DNA from: Symsagittifera roscoffensis
Lineage: Eukaryota; Xenacoelomorpha; Acoela; Convolutidae
Direction: 5' to 3'
Assembly (NCBI RefSeq): GCF_963678635.1
Contig: NC_087063.1
Span: 47,160,101-47,224,100, forward strand
Length of the DNA: 64,000 nt
Shown here one piece after another: positions 10,086 through 18,515 of this stretch; the first letter of the stretch is position 1, and each line of letters starts with the position of its first letter. A program made the translations under genes and the position numbers. The notes under the pieces were generated by a model. The model did not search any database. It was not told the origin of the DNA and saw nothing but the letters and a program-made list of their open reading frames with translations.

Positions 10086-10117
10086 TTGCAACGATTGTGT
10101 AGCTACAATCGTTGCAA
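10086..10117. other. Perfect 13-bp stem hairpin in R1
   Basis: Left arm TTGCAACGATTGT and right arm ACAATCGTTGCAA enclose the 6-base loop GTAGCT. The R3 counterpart (29,758-29,785) keeps the pairing with a C-G to T-A exchange in both arms, and has loop GTCGCT. Conserved pairing in diverging copies suggests an RNA structure or a protein-binding palindrome. Confidence 0.7.
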
Positions 10118-10436
10118 GACCATTCACAACAACGGTGAAGGGTGGAAACCAGACTTCGTGGAGGAAATAAGGGTGTTATTTCCCCGGATTCAAGAATCCG
10201 GAGGGGTCTCGGGACTTGGACTTAAACCATTTTATACAAACTTTTAGCTTCCCGATTATGTCCTGAATTGAATTTATTTAACATCTGAATTCAATTTCTG
10301 ACGATGAGAAGCTAGGAGTTAAGGGAAAGGGTTGATCCATCTTCGATGGCGATGATGATTTTTATCTACTGATTAAAAACAATCATAATATAATAAGTAG
10401 TAGTAGCCCTGATTTTTAGGAGTGACCTCGTGGTCT

Positions 10437-10877
10437 AGGGATACTGAGACCCAGCCATGAGCTCACTAATTTTGCATGAAAACAAGTTAGTTTGAGTGTT
10501 TTGACCGAAGCTGAAAGCAGTAACGTTTTTGTCTACCCGATGTTAGAAAGACCACCAAAAGAACTGGCTTTGGTAGAGACGGCGAAAAGCATGTAGAGCT
10601 TAGTTTAGACGCGGGCCAGTCGCTTAGTTTTTTTTCCGTCGATATGTAATTCCGGGCGAGAATGTAATGTTACAGATATCCGAAAAACTCTCGCGCAAAA
10701 TGGAATCCAGTATGGCATAAAATCCAATACTATAACATAGAATTAATAAATATGAACCCATCTAATCAAGGACGCGGAATTTTAGTTTATATTAATGAAA
10801 CTATTGACTACTCCTTGAACACAAATAATTCTTCTTTCTGTGAAAACTAGTTTTTAAAAATTAAAAATGGCAGGAAC
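10437..10877 (+). mobile_element. Insertion in R1 with a possible LINE endonuclease fragment
   Basis: R3 runs straight through this point (TGGTCT directly followed by TGTAACAG), so R1 gained or R3 lost 441 bases. From about 10,755 the plus strand reads GRGILVYINETIDYS, which resembles the RG-(I/V)-LVY segment of the apurinic-like endonuclease domain of non-LTR retroelements, followed by a stop. The match is short and the assignment tentative. Confidence 0.3.
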
Positions 10878-10878
10878 T

Positions 10879-11228
10879 GTAACAGTCGCCTACTTAAGTC
10901 ACAGATGAAGTTAAAGAAAAATAGGCCCTATAACCAATGGCTCAAGAGTCAGGGACACTATCTCCTGTGTTTTTCCACCTCGAACGGTCGGAGCCAATTC
11001 GGTTCACTTGCGACATGGGACTAAAACCCTCGTTACAGCTTAAAGGCCACTATGTAACAGTCGCCTACTTCGGTCACATATGAGGCTTAAGAAAAATAGG
11101 CCCTATAACTATTGGCTCAAGAGTCAGGGACACTATCTCTTGTGTTTTTCTACCTCAAACGGTCGGAGCCAATTCGGTTCACTTGCGACATGAGACTAAA
11201 ACCATCGTTACAGCTTAAAGGCCACTAC
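10879..11228. repeat. 175-bp tandem duplication in R1
   Basis: Two consecutive copies beginning GTAACAGTCGCCTACTT (10,879 and 11,054), about 93% alike by eye. Single copies of the same block start at 28,371 in R2 and 30,117 in R3. Confidence 0.85.
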
Positions 11229-11359
11229 CAAAACACCCCCCATTCTAGAAAACGAGAGCGTCCCCATAATTAGGCCTCAAAATACCCAAAATACGCCAAC
11301 GCCGTTAAAAACAGGGTCAGAACAGTCCGTACAGTTACTTTTTATTAGACAGTGGAACT

Positions 11360-11382
11360 TTGATCCATTTCAGATGGATCAA
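11360..11382. other. 9-bp stem hairpin TTGATCCAT/ATGGATCAA
   Basis: Arms TTGATCCAT and ATGGATCAA around loop TTCAG. It is intact in R3 near 30,435-30,457. In R2 (about 28,672) the left arm is lost. A related short stem CCATC-TTC-GATGG lies at 10,337-10,349 in R1 and is also present in R3. Confidence 0.55.
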
Positions 11383-11675
11383 CCTAAAACTCTCCTTACC
11401 TCAACAAAACAATTACAAAACAAACTCAAGAAAACTAAATTGGGTACTCACATGCCAGCACACTCGAGAATTGGAGTAACTAAATTGATCAGCAGCTCTA
11501 GCATTGAAGATAATTAAGTTTTAACTCAAGAAGTTTGTAATCAATGAATTCCAGCAAGTGAAATGTATTTTGACTTGAGAATTGAGTTTTGGAACTGGAC
11601 CACTGGGAGACACCAGCTGTCCACATTTCCACTGATGGTTCACTCTGGTCCACTTCCCTCTTGTGTCTGCTTTGT

Positions 11676-11996
11676 TCACAATCGCTCTGCCTCCTGTTCA
11701 AGAGAGGACACCTCTACTCTAGTGTGATTTTTATGTCTGGAAATTGCGAATAGCAATTTCCCGCTGCTTGTTTTGATTAATTTCCCGCGCTTGTAATTCG
11801 GTTGTGCTGATCTTGTATTTCTTAGATTTTCAATTGTCGCGAGAAAGTTGAGCATGACAGGCTCAATTCGAATTTTTGAAAAACTCCATTTCACCTCAAA
11901 ATTACGTTGTTCGTATTGCTCAAGGTCAAATTTCCAAATATGACCGACTGGCACATACTCCCCGGACTCAAGATCGATGCCCTCATCGCGTGTTGC
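11676..11996 (-). pseudogene. Conserved R-repeat protein fragment (copy 1)
   Basis: Reading leftward from the repeat boundary, the frame begins ATRDEGIDLESGEYVPVGH and continues through WKFDLEQYEQ, PVMLNFLAT, ENLRNTRS and SRHKNHTRVE to LEQEAERL, where a stop occurs. R2 and R3 continue past this point to end with SGPE. The frame is kept in all three R copies with mostly conservative changes, which argues for a once-functional protein of more than 105 residues with a coiled-coil-like C-terminus. No start codon exists at the left boundary, so its N-terminal part is missing or lay in an upstream exon. I do not recognise the family. Confidence 0.5.
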
Positions 11997-12389
11997 AGTC
12001 TGCCATTGAATGCCCAGAATGTTGAGTGTTGCTCAAGATACAAAGCCTGTGGTCATTTACAGAAGTTTGCAGCAGATTTAACTTTATCTACACCCCAAAA
12101 CTCACAATCATGCAAACTTGTCACACTATCGCTGAACAGCAATAAAGTTTGCATACACCTGCACCTTAAATTTCCGCTTTGCAAGCTAATGATCAAAGTT
12201 TCTTTTGTTTTATCCAATCGGAAAATTGTCATGCAGCATTTTGATTTTTATAATAATTATAGCATATTAATAACAATATTTCGTTTCGGTAAAATTGTTT
12301 TTTTCGTGACCTCAGATTTCATCCGAGTTCACACTCGAGCCCCTTTCCTTCCCTCTCAAGACTCAAGAAACCCTCACTGAGCCCCCTGC
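11997..12389. other. Spacer between R1 and copy B
   Basis: AT-rich with no supported gene. The 157-residue plus-strand frame at 11,907-12,380 overlaps the R protein on the opposite strand and has no homologue in the window. Confidence 0.5.
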
Positions 12390-12833
12390 TCATTTCGTAT
12401 TCCTGGCTTTTGAGGTGCTAGGCACTGATGTGTTTGACACCGTGATCTGCCTTAGCAGCGCTTCCTCATCATCGGAGCTGATTATGATCTCTTCCCACGC
12501 TTTTAGTTGTTCGAAGGATCGCATCCACTCCCTCTGCTCTTGCAACCTCTTTGCCTGGTTTGGCAAACCGTTCACTTTCGATTCCCTATTCAAGCAAAAG
12601 GAATTGTGCAGGTTCACCTTCTTCGCCTAGTCCTCCTTCAGTATCGATTCCCTCGCTTTGGTATTATCTCTAGACACCCTACCGACTCTTTTCCGACCCT
12701 TCGTGATCGCATTTCGATGGGTCAGCAAAGGTCTCTTGAAGGCTTCCGGTCCTATCTCTGCCAGGAACTGTCGGTATTCTTTACGATGTTTTTTTATGCG
12801 GTCTTTCGTCACCATATACAACCAAGATGTCAA
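12390..12833 (-). pseudogene. C-terminal charged tail of copy B
   Basis: Two consecutive minus-strand frames (12,833-12,627, then 12,617-12,390). The first is Lys/Arg-rich with the segment TKDRIKKHRKEYRQFLAEIG. The second has a Gln/Arg-rich helix (RLQEQREWMRSFEQLKAWEE) followed by an acidic SSDDEEALL and a Ser/Thr end. This looks like the end of the element's last protein. No homologue of known function is recognised. Balanced base composition gives way to AT-rich DNA just past its end. Confidence 0.4.
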
Positions 12834-12839
12834 TGTCGC

Positions 12840-13877
12840 TCAAAACCACGGTAAGAACCTTATGCGGCTCCATACGTGCCTGACCTCCATAGGTATGGCG
12901 AATACCTTGCATGCCGTCTCAAACAACTCAAGTCTCCTGCTATAATCAATAGCGTATATCGATTCCGCCGTCGGTGTCTTCGATTTCCGATATTTCGTCA
13001 CGTTCTCCTCGATCCATCGCAACGCCAACATTGTGCTTACTACCAAGATGGTCACTTTCTGCTGATGATCGGGTAATCCGATCGACCGAATTTTCTCCAC
13101 GTCCCACACTAAACAGAGGTTTGAGTGTTCCGGGTACCACACCGTCTGTTCCAAGCAATGGCATGGGCATTCCCCATGTGTAATATCGATGCTCCGAAGG
13201 TTGCGTTTTTCCGAAGCTTCCAGTAGAGGTTCCAATTCCATCATCTTCTCATGCGTTGTATCATTTTCCTCCTGTGCTGGGGCACTATTCATCGGCTTCC
13301 CTATTGTATTCTGTCTCTCGAAGTCACCTGTGTTTTCGCCCTCCAAACTCGAGAGTTCTTCTCCCCAGATTTCACTCAAGTCATCTCTTTGTTCCCGTGG
13401 TACAGTTCCCAGGATCTTCTTCAACAGCCTATGTGAATGACGCGACATTCGAGCCAGTCGTACGCACTTGGGTACCGAGAAGGCTTTGTCTACTAATATC
13501 CTCTGGCTGGATACCTCTACCACCGCCATGTGTAATGGATAGTGGCTCCCACATAGGTTGGCCTTCTGATGACACGCTTGGACGGTACTATTGGTCATTA
13601 CGGACATTATCCACCTCAAGAAACAAGTGGCATCTTTTCTTCTCGCCAAACTCAAACCGGAACTATCTCTGGCGATATGCTGTACCAGCATCTGATAAAT
13701 TTCTAGACTCTTGTTGCCCAACTTCAACTTATCGTGTGAGGTCAATACCTCTAATTCTATTCCCACTAGGCTCCACGCGAACGTCAGCTGCCCCGCTGTT
13801 CTAACGAAGGGATTTGCCATCAATGGCAACGCGGACGAAGGTGTTCTCATCGCCTCCTCGAAGTGATCCCGCAACAA
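12840..13877 (-). CDS. C-terminal module of copy B (345 residues, open)
   Basis: The longest uninterrupted frame in copy B. It aligns with copy A from GFYSMFGSLESLL (B: TFAWSLVGIELEVL) through FSVPKCVRLAR, GDFERQN and LEPLLEASEKR. Beyond that point B preserves sequence lost in A: a Cys/His cluster HGECPCHC followed by PEHSNLC (about residues 233-255), then LCLVWDVEKIRSIGLPDHQQK and a helical C-terminus. The Cys/His cluster could bind metal. The LPDHQQK segment looks conserved but I cannot assign it. The start used is the first ATG in the frame; homology to copy A suggests the original protein ran in from upstream. Confidence 0.5.
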   Translation of the reverse strand: MLRDHFEEAMRTPSSALPLMANPFVRTAGQLTFAWSLVGIELEVLTSHDKLKLGNKSLEIYQMLVQHIARDSSGLSLARRKDATCFLRWIMSVMTNSTVQACHQKANLCGSHYPLHMAVVEVSSQRILVDKAFSVPKCVRLARMSRHSHRLLKKILGTVPREQRDDLSEIWGEELSSLEGENTGDFERQNTIGKPMNSAPAQEENDTTHEKMMELEPLLEASEKRNLRSIDITHGECPCHCLEQTVWYPEHSNLCLVWDVEKIRSIGLPDHQQKVTILVVSTMLALRWIEENVTKYRKSKTPTAESIYAIDYSRRLELFETACKVFAIPMEVRHVWSRIRFLPWF

Positions 13878-13920
13878 GTTCTGCCAGGTTCATTTTAGCT
13901 GCCTTCGCAACTCTAATTTG

Positions 13921-14434
13921 TTAATCTCGGCTTTTTGTTGGGTAGCCCCATTGCGACGCTTGCGGGACACTCCACGATCGAGCTTTTTCAGACAGTTCTC
14001 CAGTTCCTTCATTGACTCCAGAGCCACCCAAGAGGTCGAGCCGTATTCCTCGTCGCATTCTTCTCAAGAGGGTCGCTGGCCACTTGTTTGCCAATAGCCT
14101 GATGCTCGATCGAGATCCATTCTTTGCCAACATCCACTTCTCATGTTTGTCCATTCGTCGAACCCTTTTTCGAGCTCGCCTTCTGAGGTCTGAAGTCTTC
14201 TTCCGTTGCCAGACTCGTCGAGACCTCTATCTCTTTCGCCACCTCGGCTAGCCTCCTTGGTTCGGAGCAACTCTTGTAGGCCGCGGTCTTCCATCGCACT
14301 AGAATCATGGGAGCCGTCTCTCTCAAATTTTTCACAGAGACCGCATCCGCCGACGGGCTATTCAACTCCTCTACTTCCCTTTTCCTCTTTCGCGACTTCA
14401 CACCTTTGCTTGGGGGCGTCGTCACTACCATCAC
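13921..14434 (-). pseudogene. Basic linker frames of copy B
   Basis: Two overlapping frames (14,434-14,141 and 14,154-13,921). The first has a Lys/Arg-rich nuclear-localisation-like stretch (SRKRKREVEE); the second continues with LLANKWPATLLRRMRRG. They are joined by a frameshift near 14,150. They link the acidic region to the FSVPKCVRLAR module. Low complexity limits what can be said. Confidence 0.35.
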
Positions 14435-15528
14435 TGATTCGACATCTTTGTCCTGGTCCAGCCCTTCCGACTCTTGCCTCCCCCTACTCGAGCCTTAAAG
14501 ATATGGATATTAATATCTTTAATCATATTACTAGTCTTAAGCTTATCCTCCCCTTCAACTTCAATCATTTTATCGTCAATTTTTTGTTTCAGAGTAGAGC
14601 TGTCTTTACATTCATCATCTTTGGTCTTCTGCTCCGTTTCTCGCAGCTTAATCATCTTGTCCAATGACTCCTTTCTCGCCTTTTCGTCCAGTCCGATGCC
14701 CATCAGAACTGGTTCCCCGAACTTCACCACCATGTCCCATAGTTCTTCTTTGAAACTCTCCAAGGTAGCTTCGGCCTCTGCTTTCTGGTTAAGTTCACTC
14801 AAGAATTCTAGCCACGTCTTCTCATCCAGCGTACTCAGGAACATTTATTTATTGCCCTCGAAGCTATTCTTCTCACTCTCTTTGGCACTCAAGAGAATCA
14901 TCCCCATATTGGAGGTTTCGCCGCTCAAGGGTAGTTCCAGGTTTTTGCGAGGAGATGATGTCCGGGGTGGTGTGGCTGTGTTCGCCCAATCGTCTCCACT
15001 CAAGTCCTGCAGTAGTTCCTGTGTTGTGAAATCCCTCTCAGCTGGTTTCTGCTCAGGCGTATTCCCCACCTCCATTTCTTCTCCTGCTTCACTGAGAGTC
15101 TCATCCATGCTCTCCCCCTCTTCTGATTAAGCTCGCTTTCTCTCAAGTGCGTCTCTAAACCTATTTTCCACGGGACCGCATCTCTTGTCTCCAGGGGTGC
15201 CCACTGATAGGGGTGAGGGGGTTGCCGGATCCAATTTCTTATATTCACTAAGGGCTACGTACAAGGAGCCCGCTGCATCCCGTCCTTTCTCTTCTTGTTT
15301 CATCTCCACTTGCTCCAGTCCATAGGGCGCCCGGTACTTTCTCGTGGCGAACTTCATATCGTCTTTTAGAGCGATATGTCCCTCTTCCACGATCATTCTT
15401 CCATCGTCCCAAACCGGCAGCATGTTCCCCAGCTCCGCTTGCTTGAGCATTCTCAAGATGTCCCGAACGTCGAACTTTGGAGGCAGTGAACCTCTCATCT
15501 TCTTTGCTTGTGTCGTCCATGAGTTCAT
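14431..15528 (-). pseudogene. VWDDGRM module plus acidic linker of copy B, one frame with two stops
   Basis: A single phase runs from 15,528 to 14,431 broken only by TAA codons at 15,127-15,129 and 14,845-14,847. First part: SLPPKFDVRDILRMLKQ and LPVWDDGRMIVEEGH, then LYVALSEYKKLDP. The central part is acidic and Ser/Thr/Pro-rich (ETLSEAGEEMEVGN; ELLQDLSGDDWANT). The last part is helical with TWLEFLSELNQKAEAE and EELWDMVVKFGEP. With only two nonsense changes in about 365 codons, this piece decayed late. Function unknown. Confidence 0.45.
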
Positions 15529-16165
15529 CTTGATATCACACGTATGGAAGTAAACTGCCGCTGAGTAGCCAATTTACGAGTAGCCGGTGAACTCCTTCTG
15601 CTGTTTCTCCACCGCGGCTCTTGCGTACAGGGATGGGACCACTAGTGGGCTATTAATCCCCAAGGTCATACTCCTGACCATCGGGAACTCGGGAACGGTG
15701 TTGGGCAAGATTTCTCTCTGTAGTATCATTTCTAACTCCCTCTTCACCAGCTTGAAACTCCCTTTCCTCCACCACAATCATTCTTCCATCATCCCAAACT
15801 GGCAGCATATGCTCCAGTCTGGCCTGGTCAAGCGTCCTCAAGATATCCCGAACCTCGAACTTCGGGGGCAACGAGCCTTTCATCCTCTTCGCCTGGTTCG
15901 TCCACGATTTTTTTTTGATGTCGCACGTGTGGAAATAGACTGCAAATATGTACCCAATGAACAAGGGGTCCCAACCGTCCGTGAACTCTTTCTGTTGCTT
16001 CTCCACCATGGCTCCGCGTATAGGGATGGGACCATCAACGGGCTATTCATCCCCAGTGTCATTCTCCTGACTATCGGAAACTCTGGGACAGTGGTGGGCA
16101 GAACCTCTTGCTCAAGTATCATCTCTAGCTCTCTCTTCACCCAATCAAAACTTCCCTTACATGCC
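15395..16165. repeat. ~382-bp tandem duplication inside copy B
   Basis: The stretch encoding KRELEMIL, VPEFPIVRRMTLG, VYFHTCDIK, LPPKFEVRDILR and VWDDGRMIV is present twice in a row. For example CATTCTTCCATC is found near 15,396 and 15,779. Divergence between units is visibly greater than between the copy A tandem units, so this is an older event. Copy C has one unit. Confidence 0.75.
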
Positions 16166-16257
16166 CGGATTCTCAAGATCTCGTGCTTATCCGCTGCCAG
16201 GGGATTCAAATTCCAGAACTTGGGGTAGGCCTCTATGGGACCCTCACGTTTCCCCAC
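15574..16257 (-). pseudogene. First and second units of the duplicated module (copy B)
   Basis: Three overlapping frames (16,257-15,880; 16,009-15,653; 15,777-15,574). The RRMTLGMNSPLMVPSLYA segment corresponds to RRVSLGADSVEYAPRL in copy C (34,019-33,807), which confirms colinearity. Frameshifts split each unit. No recognised domain. Confidence 0.4.
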
Positions 16258-16643
16258 ATTCTACACTGCAACTGCCCTCGGAAGTTGAATACCATCAGTT
16301 CGGGATCTTTCACCTTCCCGAAGAGCACCGTGTCGCTCATCCATGCCCACAGCTCCTCCTGTCTGTACCATTTCAGCGCGGTTCCGTCTAGCATGCTTAT
16401 TAAGCTCACGTGTGCCACTGAGTGTCGGTACACCGCCACAAGCGGGTCGGGAAAGGCATATGTCACTGCCGGCCCATAGATGCAGGTCACTACCTCACCA
16501 AGTCCCCTGATCATCCCTAGTGGGTCAGATCTCATGGCTAGACATAGATCCGTCAAGAGCGGCATACCTCCATTCGCTTCCTTCCATTCCTCTTTCGTCT
16601 TAAGATTCTTCTCTTCTCCCGTCAGGTATCGATTCTGCATCAA
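16233..16643 (-). pseudogene. Middle module, C-terminal half (copy B)
   Basis: A 136-residue frame with NGGMPLLTDLCLAMRSDPL, CIYGPAVTYAFPD and SVAHVSLISMLDGTALKW. These match copy A (GGMPLLTDLNLAMRTDPL, VIYGPAVTFAFPD) and copy C (GGMELLTDLCLAMWINPL) closely, making this the most conserved stretch of the family. No enzyme family recognised. Confidence 0.55.
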
Positions 16644-16747
16644 GAATTACTCCACCAAAAGCGTCTTCAATCCGGCCGTGCACTTGTACGAGTAGGTCTC
16701 CGTGCTGGGATGGGTCTTCCTCATCGACAGAGGCTCTCCATACTTCA

Positions 16748-17871
16748 TCAATCTATGAAATGCGTCAGCTCTCCGTAGGCCAAGAGTACTAGTGTCAAAT
16801 ACCCGTCAATTCGTAGTGTTTCCACACCTCTACTGAACATGTAGACCGGACCCATGTTAAATAAATACCTGGGGTAGACCATGTACAGGGCCAACAAGAG
16901 ACTTATGGGCATGTTCAGCAGTTCCTGCACGAACGCGTCGAAGATAGTATCTTTCGCGTAGAACACACTAGCCATGTACCTCTTCTCCCAACAAGGACTC
17001 AAGAACTTCAAGATCTCGTGATCCTTCCTCGTCTTCAGATCAACCCTCGCGTGCTCCTTCCAGAACCCCCCAACGGTGACTTCATTCGCCGCTGTGACAA
17101 ATCTTCCTACTGTCATGTCCCTGCTCTCTGCCACTTCCAATTGTCCCTCAAGAAAATCCCATATCTGCTTGATGAGGAGTGGTGCACTCTCCCGCGTCTT
17201 GTCCGTGGCATTCTCAAGCCTTGGTATTAGGAACGGCCACCTGCCTCTCTCTTGCGTCAGACGGTAAGCCCTTGCTTCCAACTGTTTCTCGGCCGCAGCC
17301 ACGTTCTTTCTCTCATTGTTCGGTCCCCTCGCCTTGCTGGTGGAGCTCGTGATTGTCAAATCCAAGCCTCGAAACCATAGACTCGCTGTCAAGTGGTTAA
17401 TTGTCGGGTGAACATCCCCAATTTCCGGATTGAACTTCAACTGCCGAGCAAGGATTGAGATCTCAAGCAAGGGGACCTCGTCCAGTACCATGAGGATGTC
17501 TGCAAATTCATAAAATCCCCTCAAGGCATGAGACATGTCAGCCCATGCCGCTGCCAATTCTGACTTCAGGGGCCTCAAGATTTTGACTCTAGCTCGCAAT
17601 TAGGGGCAGCTATCAGTACCCGCCACGCGTTCCCTTCCGCTATCAAGATCAACATGGCATACGCGAACTGCAAAGCGGGTGGCATGCTCGCGTAGCCCGG
17701 GGACGTCGTAAACGCCACTCTCGTCCTGGGTCCGAATCTAGAAACCACCGACTCCTGCACCTCGTTCATTGCAGCGAACAGCGTTTGGATTGCCTCCCAG
17801 ATCTTCTTAGGCGTTGGAGCCTCCCCCTTTATGTGCTCTAGTAGTCCTGCCGAATGCAAGTGATCGTTCAT
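16748..17871 (-). pseudogene. Second SGNH-like domain C-terminal part plus middle module (copy B)
   Basis: Two frames, 17,871-17,575 and 17,599-16,748, joined by a frameshift at about 17,585 (AAPNCELES, then RVKILRPLKSE; copy A reads SAPNREIEMENLRPLRAE). It begins MNDHLHSAG immediately after an in-frame stop; this is the presumed SGNH block III region. WFRGLD follows a block V that has become GDVH (copy A: DDDH). Its C-terminal half contains a hydrophobic stretch (SLLLALYMVYPRYLFNMGP) matching the ILALFVTFGAEHFVKGP region in copy A. The domain is inferred to be inactive in this copy. Confidence 0.45.
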
Positions 17872-18207
17872 TCACGCAAGCAGCAGTAACTCCGGCTCAC
17901 AAGGCATTTCCGATTTGATCACTACCACCAGGGTCAGCATCTGATTTAGCTCCGCACCAGACAGCAAATACACCAAGGTTTCCGGCCTAAACAGTTTCGG
18001 AGACGTCCCTTCAAAATCCGAGTCCGCCACGATAATCACTCTTGCCGCTCCCGGGTCTGATCGATCATATATTGCCAATGTTTTCGCCAACTGCGAGTTC
18101 CCACAGGGTTTACCATATCTAGGATCATCGGCTAACTTAGAACCCTCGTACGCGGCATCCGGGAGCCCCATGTCCCCTGGCTCAAGCAGCTTCCGCGCCA
18201 CTCTCAA
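17872..18207 (-). pseudogene. Second SGNH-like domain, N-terminal part (copy B)
   Basis: A 111-residue frame with RVIIVADSDFEGTSPKLF, where Asp-Ser fits SGNH block I after a beta strand, and a second strand LTLVVVIKS. It ends in TGA directly followed in frame by MNDHLHS. A single-base change from GGA would recreate the Gly of a Gly-x-Asn-Asp block III, so the stop appears to have hit the catalytic block itself. The paralogous copy A segment is 2,147-2,425. Confidence 0.4.
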
Positions 18208-18463
18208 CTGGGCGGGAGTTGCTACCCTGATTCAAGCTACACTTGTTCGATGTTTGGGAGGTTCCACTGTAGTTTATCGGTCTGTAGTTTATCGGTCCCA
18301 TCGCCGACTTCAGCGGGATCCCGGTCAATTCAGCTGACTCCATTGTCTTTGCTCTTGAGAAGTGTGCCTCATGGGCCTTCAACCAATCTGCCCCAAGACC
18401 TCCGCCAACTCCTGTCTGCACTCCAAATCCTCCAGGTCCAACTCTTTTACTCTCTCCGAACAT
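18182..18463 (-). pseudogene. MGPINYRP linker segment (copy B)
   Basis: A 93-residue frame with GADWLKAHEAHFSRAKTMES and LKSAMGPINYRPIN, matching copy A GVDWLIAAGINFSSTTALRF and NTMGPVNARPLQ at the end of the SGNH protein. This places the segment between the coiled-coil protein and the second SGNH-like domain. In copy B nothing corresponding to the first SGNH domain lies upstream. Confidence 0.45.
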
Positions 18464-18515
18464 CGCGTCTTACTCGCCTCTGCTGGTCTCTCCATCTTCT
18501 TGTTGTCCACCACCA

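Larger units (their letters stand above)
9810..11996 (-). repeat. Dispersed repeat R, copy 1
   Basis: Aligns with R3 (29,440-31,070) from about GACTTTCGACCAGAAT at the left to GCGTGTTGC at the right, and its right half aligns with R2 (28,371-29,237). Relative to R3 it has a 441-base insertion at 10,437-10,877 and a tandem duplication of a 175-base block. It carries a minus-strand coding stretch at its right end followed by about 1.5 kb of non-coding DNA with several hairpins. It sits directly 3' of copy B, as R3 does of copy C, both on the minus strand. Confidence 0.8.

Noticed and set aside
11907-12380. 157-residue plus-strand frame
   Set aside because: Overlaps the conserved minus-strand R protein and then runs through AT-rich spacer; no support from R3, where the frame differs.
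14012-15130. Plus-strand Ser/Leu-rich frames of up to 218 residues in copy B
   Set aside because: Mirror images of the charged minus-strand linker frames; the minus strand has homology to A and C.
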